Positions 14,706-20,764 of a stretch of 20,764 nucleotides of DNA are shown one piece after another (position 1 is the stretch's first letter; each line of letters begins with the position of its first letter). Source of the DNA: Candidatus Aquidulcis sp. (GTDB taxonomy: Bacteria; Chloroflexota; Anaerolineae; Anaerolineales; E44-bin32); assembly GCA_020723365.1 (NCBI GenBank), contig DYJB01000030.1, positions 1 to 20,764 of the forward strand, written 5' to 3'. The notes beneath the pieces were generated by a model, which worked only from the letters and a program-made list of their open reading frames with translations, searched no databases and was not told the origin of the DNA. A program made the translations under genes and the position numbers.

Positions 14706-16610
14706 TCAGCCTTGCTGGCGCTCGGTCAGCACTTCGGCGATGTCCTTGACGGCGACGCGCTCGCCGGCGCCGCCGGTGCGGATGGCATCGTCGAACATGA
14801 TCAGGCAGTAGGGGCAGGCGGTGACGATCACGTCGGCCCCGGCCTTCTGAGTCGCCTCCTCGAATCGGCGCTTGTTGATGCGCGTGGTGGGGTCGGTCTC
14901 CATCCACATCTGTCCGCCGCCGCCGCCGCAGCAGAAGCCTTCCGCCCGGCTGCGGGGCATCTCGGTACGCTTCACGCCCGGAACGGCGTCCAGGACCTGC
15001 CGCGGTTCGCGGTACAGCCCGTTGTAGCGTCCCAGGTAGCAGGAGTCATGCAGCGTGAGCGTCTTGCCGTCGGTCGCCGGCGTGAAGCCCTGGAGCTTGC
15101 CGGATTGGACCAGTTCGGCCAGCAGCTCCGTGTGATGCACAACCTCGAACTCGGCACCGAAGTGCGGGTACTCGTTCTTGAGCGTGTTGTAGCAGTGGGC
15201 GCAGGCGGTGGCCATGCGATTGAACTTGACCCCGGCGAACGTGGCCAGGTTTTCCTGGGCCGCTGTCTGGAACAGGTACTCGTGACCGAGCCGCCGGGCA
15301 GTCTCGCCGCAGCAGCCTTCGGCCTGGCCGAGGACGGCGAAGTCGACGCCGGCCCGCTGCAGCAGCACGGCCAGTTCGCGTCCGGCCTTCTGGCTTCGGA
15401 CGTCGTAGGCGTAGGCGCAGCCGACGAAGAGCAGGACGTCGGTCTCGTCCCCCGGCTGCAGAACGCGTACGCCCAGTTCACTCACCCAGGGGGCGCGCTG
15501 CGCCTTCTCCATGCCCCACGGGTTGCCGCGGCGCTCGATGTTCGTCAGCGCCTCGCCGACGGCGCCGGGGACCTCGCCGGTCGTCAGAGTCATGTAGCGG
15601 CGCAGGTCGACGACGGCCGAGACGGGGTCGATGAACAGCGGGCACACGACCAGGCAGTGGCCGCAGGTGGTGCACATCCACGGCGTTTCCTTGGCGATCG
15701 TCTCGCCCAGGATCGGCTTCAACTCCTCGCCGGGCTTCTGCCCGAAGGTGGCGTGGGCGTTGACCTGCAGATCATGGATCAGCGTGCGCGGGTTGTAGGG
15801 CATGCCGCTGATGGTGGCCGGGCAGACCGACTCGCAGCGACCGCACTGCACGCAGGCATCGAAGGACACCAGGGAAGGGCTCGCGAATTCCGTGGCGTTG
15901 GCGACGCCCAGCTTCTCGGTGTTCTCGATGTCTTCGATCGTCGAGAGCTCGCCGTCCCGGCGCGCGGGGCGCACGAGGATGTTCAGCGGCCCGACGAACA
16001 GGTGCCGCATCTTGGTGAACGGCATGAGCGCCACCAGGCCGAGCGAGACGACGACGTGGCCGGCGATCAGCCAGTCATGCACCGGCTGGCCGACGGGCCC
16101 GCTGAGCCCCAACCAGACGGCAGTGGCGTTGCCGATCGGCGACCAGGCTCGCCAGGCCGGATCGACGGAGCCCATGCGGAAGGCTTCCGTCAGGAAGCCC
16201 AGGACGGCGATGGCGGCCAGCAGGACGAGCGCCGCCCAGTCTTCCCAGCGGTTGACCAGGAACTTGGGGCGGAAGAAGAGCCGGCGGAGGGCGGCCATCA
16301 GGACGCCGACCAGGATCATCCCGCCGGCGATGACCATCACCAGTTCGAAGCCGAGGTACCAGCCCCCCTTCGGCCAGGGAATGGTGAAGGGCACGAAGAG
16401 CGGGTACTGCAGCAGATTGACAATGGTGCCGACGATCTGGATGGAGACGCCCCAGAAGAGCATGAAGTGCATCACGCCCGGGTAGAAGCGCGACAGCACG
16501 CGGTCCTGAACGACGGCGTGCAGCAGGAGCTCGCGTGCGCCGCGCAGCCAGGCCTGCCTGCGGGAGACGGTGGGTGGGGTGGAGGGCAGGGCGACGGCCT
16601 GAGTGGTCAC
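14706..16610 (-). CDS. Membrane-anchored HdrD-like (heterodisulfide reductase-related) iron-sulfur protein
   Basis: 634 residues, GTG start overlapping the Rieske stop by four bases (GTGA). Residues about 45-200 hold four membrane helices like NarI/HdrE/DsrM cytochrome b subunits, with His48, His178 and His185 as candidate haem ligands. Next are two classic [4Fe-4S] motifs: C253/C256/C259/C263 and C313/C316/C319/C323. Then come two complete CCG domains: C398, C433-C434, C470/C473 and C524, C560-C561, C599/C602. Their spacings match the HdrB/HdrD motif that holds non-cubane [4Fe-4S] clusters at which disulfides are reduced. The protein thus joins an HdrE-like membrane part and an HdrD-like catalytic part. 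Expected role: electron transfer between quinone in the membrane and a thiol/disulfide or partner iron-sulfur protein in the cytoplasm. The actual substrate is unknown. Confidence 0.9.
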   Translation of the reverse strand: MTTQAVALPSTPPTVSRRQAWLRGARELLLHAVVQDRVLSRFYPGVMHFMLFWGVSIQIVGTIVNLLQYPLFVPFTIPWPKGGWYLGFELVMVIAGGMILVGVLMAALRRLFFRPKFLVNRWEDWAALVLLAAIAVLGFLTEAFRMGSVDPAWRAWSPIGNATAVWLGLSGPVGQPVHDWLIAGHVVVSLGLVALMPFTKMRHLFVGPLNILVRPARRDGELSTIEDIENTEKLGVANATEFASPSLVSFDACVQCGRCESVCPATISGMPYNPRTLIHDLQVNAHATFGQKPGEELKPILGETIAKETPWMCTTCGHCLVVCPLFIDPVSAVVDLRRYMTLTTGEVPGAVGEALTNIERRGNPWGMEKAQRAPWVSELGVRVLQPGDETDVLLFVGCAYAYDVRSQKAGRELAVLLQRAGVDFAVLGQAEGCCGETARRLGHEYLFQTAAQENLATFAGVKFNRMATACAHCYNTLKNEYPHFGAEFEVVHHTELLAELVQSGKLQGFTPATDGKTLTLHDSCYLGRYNGLYREPRQVLDAVPGVKRTEMPRSRAEGFCCGGGGGQMWMETDPTTRINKRRFEEATQKAGADVIVTACPYCLIMFDDAIRTGGAGERVAVKDIAEVLTERQQG

Positions 16611-17053
16611 GCTTCACCCCCGATGTACAGGATGTCGTCCTTGGTGAACCACGGGACAGGCTTGAGGGCCTTGGGCGGCGGGCCCGAGATCACCGAGCCG
16701 TCGTCGGAGCGGAAGAAGCCGGCGTGGCACGGGCAGACGATCTCATCCTTGACGCCGTCGTACTTCACCAGGCAGGCGAAGTGCGTGCACACGGCCAGGT
16801 AGGCTCGCATGCCGGCCGGCGTGTTGAGCACCAGCGCCGGATAGCGGCCGTAGCTGATGGTGCGCGAGTCGCCCACCTTGAGCTCGCCCGCCGGCCCCAC
16901 GGGGACCGGCTCCGACGGCACCTCCTCGAGCTTCGCCGGCCAGAAGTACGCCAGTGCCGGTGCGGCGAAGGCGCCCAGCCCGAGCGCGCCGAACAGGCCG
17001 TAGACCAGCTTGATGAACCCTCGCCGCGTAACGCGCGTCGTCGTCTGAGTCAT
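16607..17053 (-). CDS. Rieske [2Fe-2S] protein of a cytochrome bc/b6f-type complex
   Basis: 148 residues. The N-terminus has a Tat-like 'TRRGFIK' (9-15) and one helix (about 16-37), which would anchor the protein with its Rieske head outside the membrane. The cluster ligands are Cys89 and His91 (CTHFAC) and Cys107 and His110 (CPCH); the stabilising disulfide pair Cys94-Cys109 is present. Two positions that raise the potential in high-potential Rieske proteins are changed: the motif reads CPCHAGFF, so the hydrogen-bonding Ser is Gly112 and the Tyr is Phe114. This fits a low-potential, menaquinol-oxidising protein. AGGGAG lies upstream of the ATG. It follows the cytochrome b C-terminal gene by 28 bases and is coupled to the HdrD-like gene. 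Confidence 0.95.
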   Translation of the reverse strand: MTQTTTRVTRRGFIKLVYGLFGALGLGAFAAPALAYFWPAKLEEVPSEPVPVGPAGELKVGDSRTISYGRYPALVLNTPAGMRAYLAVCTHFACLVKYDGVKDEIVCPCHAGFFRSDDGSVISGPPPKALKPVPWFTKDDILYIGGEA

Positions 17054-17081
17054 CGTTGGCTCCCTGTCGATCTCGGGCGCG

Positions 17082-17477
17082 CTAGGCGCGCATGCCCATC
17101 ACGGTCAGGATGGCGATCCCGGCCATGACCACCAGCGTGAGCAGGATGCGAAAACGGCGTGCGCGTGGACTGTCGCTGCGCCGGTCGAAGAACGGCCACA
17201 GAAGGATGGCGATGATCCCCAGGATCGGGAGCACGACGCCGATGTTCTTGGGGACGTACTTGAGCATCTCCTGTAGGAAGACGAAGTACCAGTGCGCCTT
17301 CACGTGCGGCGGGGTGTTCATCGGGTCGGCGCGTTCTTCGAGGCCGATGGGGAAGAAGGTTCCCAGGACTCCCACCGCCAGGACGACGGCCATCAACCCG
17401 ACGGTGACCCACGCTTCCGTCGTGATGTGGGTGGGGAAGAAGGGGATCGTCTTGTCTTTGTCGGTCAGCTCGCTCAT
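17082..17477 (-). CDS. Cytochrome b C-terminal domain subunit (subunit IV/PetD-like)
   Basis: 131 residues with three hydrophobic helices (about 22-44, 79-96 and 109-129), matching the C-terminal half of cytochrome b as in split b6f-type complexes. The loop that forms part of the quinol-oxidation site reads 'PPHVKAHWYFVFLQEMLKYV' (56-75). Where PEWY normally sits, this protein has Ala61-His62-Trp63-Tyr64, so the usual Pro and Glu are both absent. GGAGG lies six bases before the ATG. It is 19 bases downstream of the cytochrome b N-terminal gene and 28 upstream of the Rieske gene. Given this context, the assignment is firm despite the altered motif. Confidence 0.9.
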   Translation of the reverse strand: MSELTDKDKTIPFFPTHITTEAWVTVGLMAVVLAVGVLGTFFPIGLEERADPMNTPPHVKAHWYFVFLQEMLKYVPKNIGVVLPILGIIAILLWPFFDRRSDSPRARRFRILLTLVVMAGIAILTVMGMRA

Positions 17478-17496
17478 CTCGGTCCTCCGCGCGGGC

Positions 17497-18474
17497 CTAG
17501 AGCGGCCGGGCGATGCCCTGGCGGCGGATCATGAAGAAGTGGGCCACCAGGAACAGGATGATCACGGCCGGCAGGACCAGCACGTGCAGGGCGAAGAAGC
17601 GGCTCAGGGTGACGGCCGTCACCTCCCAGCCGCCGCGCAGGAACACCAGCGCCAGGTTGCCGATGCCCGGCTCGGCGCCGGCGATCTCGGTGGCGACGGT
17701 GCTGGCCCAGAAGGCGGTCTGATCCCACGGGAGCAGGTAGCCCGTCAGGCCGAAGGCCAGCGTGATGACCAGCAGGAACACGCCGCTCATCCAGTTCAGC
17801 TCGCGTGGAGGCTTGAAGGCGCCGGTGATGAACACGCGCAGCATGTGGGCGACGACCACGACCACCATGCCGTTGGCCGACCAGTGGTGGATGGCGCGGA
17901 TGGCCGAGCCGAACAGGACTTCGTTCTCGATGTACAGGATGCTGGCGTAGGCGCCTTCAGGGGTCGGTTGGTAGTAGAAGGCCAGCATGATTCCGGTGAT
18001 CCCCAGCACGGCGAACAGGGCGAAGCTGATCCCTCCCAGGCAGTAGTACCAGGCCGTGGCGAACATCGGCACCGGCTTGGAGAGCGCCTTGCCCAGCGGC
18101 TCCTTGAGATGGAAGCGCTCTTCGGTCCAGTCGACGGCGCGCAGCAGCAGCGGCTTCCAGGGCGCCCGCGTCGTCCAGTTGCTGGTCATGCGCCAAGTGC
18201 CGTAGCCGAAGATGGCGCCGAAGACGGCGAAGACCATCCAGCGCCCGAACGGATAGAACAGAGCCGTGATCTCGCCGGAGAGGTGACAGTGCTGGCAGGT
18301 GTCCTGGGCCGGGGGGGGCGGCGCCTCCGCCAGGGCCGAGGCCTTGAGCACCTCAACCGGAGACGCGGCGCTGGCGGTCGTGGCTTCGGCGCGCGGGGCG
18401 CGCGTCACGAAGGCGATCACCATCACAACTGCGAAGGTCAACAGGGCAACTGCAAGTCGCCGGAAGGATCTCAT
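17497..18474 (-). CDS. Cytochrome b (b6-like N-terminal half) with fused N-terminal c-type haem segment
   Basis: 325 residues from the ATG at 18474, which has GAGGGAGG upstream. Residues 7-24 form a first helix or signal anchor; a flexible Ala/Pro-rich stretch leads to a c-type haem motif C60-Q-H-C63-H64; a second helix (about 76-93) returns to the cytoplasm. Cytochrome b proper begins near residue 112. The two haem pairs are intact: His196/His210 (13 residues between) and His297/His312 (14 between, as in b6-type proteins). The quinone-site region 'GYLLPWDQTAFWA' (245-257) is typical. With an odd number of extra helices avoided, the haem c would face outside, as needed for an electron acceptor. 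It is the first gene of the operon. No separate cytochrome c1 or f gene is present, so the fused haem may take that role. Confidence 0.92.
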   Translation of the reverse strand: MRSFRRLAVALLTFAVVMVIAFVTRAPRAEATTASAASPVEVLKASALAEAPPPPAQDTCQHCHLSGEITALFYPFGRWMVFAVFGAIFGYGTWRMTSNWTTRAPWKPLLLRAVDWTEERFHLKEPLGKALSKPVPMFATAWYYCLGGISFALFAVLGITGIMLAFYYQPTPEGAYASILYIENEVLFGSAIRAIHHWSANGMVVVVVAHMLRVFITGAFKPPRELNWMSGVFLLVITLAFGLTGYLLPWDQTAFWASTVATEIAGAEPGIGNLALVFLRGGWEVTAVTLSRFFALHVLVLPAVIILFLVAHFFMIRRQGIARPL

Positions 18475-18747
18475 GCGGCCTCCCTCGGGCCCGAGGAGGA
18501 CCAACGGCGCGGCCCTCCACACGTGGCTGAATTCCACCTCAACGGTAGCGGTTGGGCCATAGCGCGGGCAGTGCAAGGCCTCCCGCCTTTGCCGGAGAAT
18601 CGTCATCGGGGAACTTTGAGAGGAAGATTGTCACCTTCGTGTGCGCGGGATGTCGCAGGAAGGAACGCGTCGCCCCGCCGACGGAGCGTGCCCCTCCAAC
18701 CGATGGTTGGCGATGTGGACACTGCTGGAATCGGTTGCAGGGTACCG
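18475..18747 (-). other. Intergenic region upstream of the respiratory operon
   Basis: This 273-base gap must hold the operon promoter, but I could not find a convincing -35/-10 pair. A perfect 6-base-pair hairpin (CCAACC 18696-18701, GGTTGG 18705-18710) lies 38 bases past the mltG stop and has no T run, so it is at best a weak terminator. No gene is supported. Confidence 0.5.
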
Positions 18748-19887
18748 CTACGGGCAAGCGTTCTGGAGGTGTTCTTCGAAGGTCTCGGCGAAGACATGCC
18801 GACCCGATCCGTCGCAGCCGGCGCGGAAGTACAGAAACGGAGAGGCGGCGGGTTCGGCCACGGCGCGCAGCGACTCCAGTCCGGGGTTGGCGATGGGTCC
18901 CGGCGGGAGACCGATGTGGACGTAGGTGTTGTAGGCCGAGGCGATCTGAAGGTCGTCGATCGTCAGCCCCGGCTTCCACCACGAGCCATCCGGCTGGCGG
19001 CCGAGCGCGTACTGGACCGTAGGATCCGCATCCAGCCGCATGCCCAGCGCCAGCCGGTTCAGAAACACCGAGGCGATCATCGGCCGCTCGTCGGGGATCA
19101 CGGCTTCGCGCTCGACGATGGACGCCAGCGTGACCGCCTGGTATAGGCTCAGGCCCTGCCGTGCAAAGCCGGAGCGCATCTCGGAGGTGACACGCCGATC
19201 GAAGGACTGCAGCATGGCGCCGATCAGATCGATTGCCGTCGACTGCGTGTCGAGGTAATACGTGTCCGGAAAGAGGAAGCCCTCGAGCTGCGTGGGGCCG
19301 GGGAGTTCGGGGAGCAGCGGCGAAGGCACCAGGCCGGAATGGGCCGAGTCAAGGAAGTCCTGCGGCGAGAAGCTCACGCCGGCGCCCGGCAGAGCCTCGG
19401 CGATCTGCTCCAGGCGCCATCCTTCTGGCACCGTTACAACAAGCGGTGGAAGCGTGGCGCGCTGCAGGGCTTCGGCCAGCTGGCGCGTCGACATCGTTCC
19501 GCTGAGTAGGTAGTGCCCGGCCTGGATGGTGCGATCGATGCCTCGGTAGCGGAGATAGGCCCGCATCAGAACGGCGTCTCGGACAATGCCCAGCTCCGTC
19601 AGCTGGGCCAGGATGCTCGAAGCGGACTGTCCGGGCAGGACTTCGACATCCAGCGGCTCGACGGCCGCGCCGGCCGGCTCCGCGAGCGCCGTCCGCCGCA
19701 TGTTGAGGAAGGCCGCCAGCAGGCCGCGCTGGAGGGGGTCGAGCGCCGGATCGGCAGGCCCCAGGTCCGCAGACGGTTCCGCCAGGGTCAATCCGATGAG
19801 CGCCGCGCCGGCCACCAGACCGCAGGCCACCGAGATGGCCAGCAGGACCAGGCAGGCACACCCTCGTCTAGGCCGATCGGCGCGCAT
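18748..19887 (-). CDS. mltG: Endolytic peptidoglycan transglycosylase MltG (YceG family)
   Basis: Cuts nascent glycan strands and helps set their length; anchored in the membrane with its catalytic domain outside. 379 residues, normal size. An N-terminal helix (about 10-34) is followed by the LysM-like region 'VEVLPGQSASSILAQLTELG' (81-100) and the catalytic domain: 'QLEGFLFPDTYYL' (200-212), 'ASIVEREA' with catalytic Glu259, 'SVFLNRLALGMRLDADPT' (273-290) and 'NTYVHIGLPPGPIANPGLES' (320-339). The ATG has AGGAG seven bases upstream and overlaps the ruvX stop by 20 bases. The order ruvX-mltG occurs in many bacteria. No defect seen. Confidence 0.97.
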   Translation of the reverse strand: MRADRPRRGCACLVLLAISVACGLVAGAALIGLTLAEPSADLGPADPALDPLQRGLLAAFLNMRRTALAEPAGAAVEPLDVEVLPGQSASSILAQLTELGIVRDAVLMRAYLRYRGIDRTIQAGHYLLSGTMSTRQLAEALQRATLPPLVVTVPEGWRLEQIAEALPGAGVSFSPQDFLDSAHSGLVPSPLLPELPGPTQLEGFLFPDTYYLDTQSTAIDLIGAMLQSFDRRVTSEMRSGFARQGLSLYQAVTLASIVEREAVIPDERPMIASVFLNRLALGMRLDADPTVQYALGRQPDGSWWKPGLTIDDLQIASAYNTYVHIGLPPGPIANPGLESLRAVAEPAASPFLYFRAGCDGSGRHVFAETFEEHLQNACP

Positions 19888-20290
19888 CGAGGTACTCCTG
19901 GAGGAAGACCGCCGCGGCCCGCGCGTCGATCATCGGGTCGCCGTGCCCACGGCGCGCGGCGGGGCGCCACGCCGCGAGTGTCGATCCGCTCTCATCGCAA
20001 GTGTCCACGGCCAGATCCGTCTCGGCCCGCAGTGCCTCGGCCAGCCGCAGCCCGCGCCGGGCCTGAGGGCCGATGGCGCCGTCCGAATCCAGCGCCAGCC
20101 CGACCAGCAGCAAGGCGGCGGCATGCGTGCCGGCGCGTTCGAGAATTGCCCTCACGTCCGCCTGGCGAGATGTGTGGCGCAGAACCTCCAGCGGACGGGC
20201 GATCGTGCCCGTCGGATCGCTGATCGCCAGGCCAATGCGAACCTCACCCGGGTCGATGGCCAGGACGGGCGCCTTCACCGGGCTTCCCAT
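19868..20290 (-). CDS. ruvX: Putative Holliday junction resolvase / pre-16S rRNA nuclease RuvX (YqgF)
   Basis: RNase H-fold nuclease of the YqgF family, implicated in 16S rRNA 5'-end processing and Holliday-junction resolution. 140 residues from the ATG at 20290. Motifs: 'VLAIDPGEVRIGLAISDPTG' with the catalytic Asp13, 'LLVGLALDSDGAIGPQARRG', 'CDESGST' in place of the usual VDERLTT, and the C-terminal 'IDARAAAVFLQEYLD' carrying the last acidic residue. An in-frame GTG at 20278 overlaps the upstream stop as GTGA and would give a more typical N-terminus (VKAPVLAIDPG), so the true start may be there. It overlaps the upstream frame and mltG, suggesting a translationally coupled operon. Confidence 0.92.
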   Translation of the reverse strand: MGSPVKAPVLAIDPGEVRIGLAISDPTGTIARPLEVLRHTSRQADVRAILERAGTHAAALLLVGLALDSDGAIGPQARRGLRLAEALRAETDLAVDTCDESGSTLAAWRPAARRGHGDPMIDARAAAVFLQEYLDARRSA

Positions 20291-20764
20291 GCGTAGCGGA
20301 CCTCGAGCCGCACTTCCAGCCACGGCAGCACTGGCCACCAGGCTGGCCGGAGGGTGACGACCGGTGAGGACGCCAGCCCCTCGAGCTTGCCCAGTTCAGA
20401 CGCTGCGTCAGCGACGCTCAGACCTCGCGCCCTCCGGCGAACCTGCTGCAAGACCTGGGGCGAATAGAGTTCTTCCTCGACCTCGACGCTCAACACGTCG
20501 GGGTGTGCGGGATCGCCCGTGGCCTGGAGCATGCGTCGGGAGCCGGGGACGGTGCGCGCGCCTGTGCCCTCCCGCTCAGCAAGCGCCTTCTCGACCGCCG
20601 CCTCCAGCTGCGAGGGCCGGTAGGACAGCGCCGCGATCTCCAGCGTCATCTCGAGGCCGACCGAGTCGCCGGCCGCGCCGAGCGGACGGTAGCGGACGCC
20701 CTGCAACGCGAGCGGGATGAGCAGGATGATGATGAGCGCGTTGAAGATTACCGCGGAAAGCATC
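20275..20764 (-). CDS. Partial frame: KdpB C-terminal segment joined to an unrelated domain
   Basis: The frame enters from the right window edge and stops at 20275. The first 30 or so residues (about 20674-20763) read 'LSAVIFNALIIILLIPLALQ' then 'GVRYRPLGA', which I recognise as the near-C-terminal segment of KdpB, the ATPase subunit of the potassium pump. The KdpB continuation (LLRRNLLIYGLGG) is absent. The remaining ~132 residues are different: alpha/beta-looking sequence with 'LSYRPSQLEAAVEKALAERE' and ending 'WWPVLPWLEVRLEVRYAWEA'. This resembles C-terminal parts of baseplate-J/gp47-like proteins of Chloroflexota, a resemblance recalled from memory. That second part overlaps ruvX and is probably the tail of its true operon partner. 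The join may be an assembly chimera or a real fusion. Confidence 0.6.
   Translation of the reverse strand, partial: MLSAVIFNALIIILLIPLALQGVRYRPLGAAGDSVGLEMTLEIAALSYRPSQLEAAVEKALAEREGTGARTVPGSRRMLQATGDPAHPDVLSVEVEEELYSPQVLQQVRRRARGLSVADAASELGKLEGLASSPVVTLRPAWWPVLPWLEVRLEVRYAWEAR

Noticed and set aside
14677..14907. N-terminal extension of the FrhB-like frame.
   Set aside because: The added sequence is Arg/His-rich, overlaps the HdrD-like gene out of frame, and a good ribosome site supports the ATG at 14676.
14529..16802. 757-residue plus-strand open frame opposite the HdrD-like gene.
   Set aside because: The opposite strand encodes a protein with complete iron-sulfur motifs. The plus frame is Gly/Gln/Asp/His-rich and repeats no known domain, as expected for a shadow.
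18541..18575. Possible minus-strand promoter (TTGCAC with TATGGC) for the respiratory operon.
   Set aside because: Spacing between the two elements is far from 16-18 bases.
18475..18606. Upstream extension of the cytochrome b frame.
   Set aside because: The ATG at 18474 has a strong GAGGGAGG site and begins a normal signal-anchor; the extension has no membrane or family features.
17092..19146. 684-residue plus-strand open frame opposite the cytochrome b genes and mltG.
   Set aside because: It is antisense to three recognised genes and crosses their boundary. Composition is that of an antisense shadow.

Overview
This 20.8 kb, GC-rich window looks like chromosomal DNA of an uncultured, probably anaerobic or microaerophilic member of the Chloroflexota (Anaerolineae-like). 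That placement is an inference from the mix of gene families and from the style of the promoters; there is no rRNA in the window to confirm it. Most genes lie on the minus strand; only mutS, a cold-shock gene and a pyrimidine-nucleoside phosphorylase gene are on the plus strand. I saw no tRNA, rRNA, insertion sequence, CRISPR array or prophage.

Layout, left to right. (1) 1-4129, minus: a ROK-family sugar kinase gene followed by an Opp/Dpp-type ABC importer (lipoprotein binding protein, two permeases, the second cut by the window edge). (2) 4130-4189: a compact divergent promoter region whose -10 boxes sit 6-9 bases from both start codons, so both the ROK and the mutS messages are probably leaderless. 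(3) 4190-6745, plus: mutS. (4) 6763-7680: a small membrane protein, then a cold-shock protein gene with a good promoter, a ~158-nt structured leader and a clear terminator. (5) 7680-11996, minus: a multi-zinc-ribbon protein, an M1-family lipoprotein peptidase, and an adenosine/MTA/SAH deaminase-type amidohydrolase with an extra C-terminal CYTH-like domain. (6) 12089-13393, plus: pyrimidine-nucleoside phosphorylase, divergent from the deaminase, suggesting nucleoside salvage. (7) 13690-18474, minus: a five-gene respiratory operon. (8) 18748-20764, minus: mltG, ruvX and the tail of an upstream gene.

The most interesting part is the respiratory operon. In transcription order it encodes a cytochrome b N-terminal half carrying a fused N-terminal c-type haem segment, a short cytochrome b C-terminal half with an altered PEWY motif, a low-potential-looking Rieske protein, a membrane-anchored HdrD-like protein with two full CCG domains, and an FrhB/FdhB-like iron-sulfur protein. 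A quinol-oxidising Rieske/cytochrome b complex is thus tied to a heterodisulfide-reductase-like module and a soluble electron-input subunit. I infer a membrane electron-transfer chain linking a cytoplasmic low-potential or thiol/disulfide donor to (mena)quinone and on to a c-type haem.

The right edge holds an oddity: the last ~90 bases encode a recognisable KdpB C-terminal segment fused in frame to an unrelated domain upstream of ruvX. It is either a chimeric assembly join or a real gene fusion.
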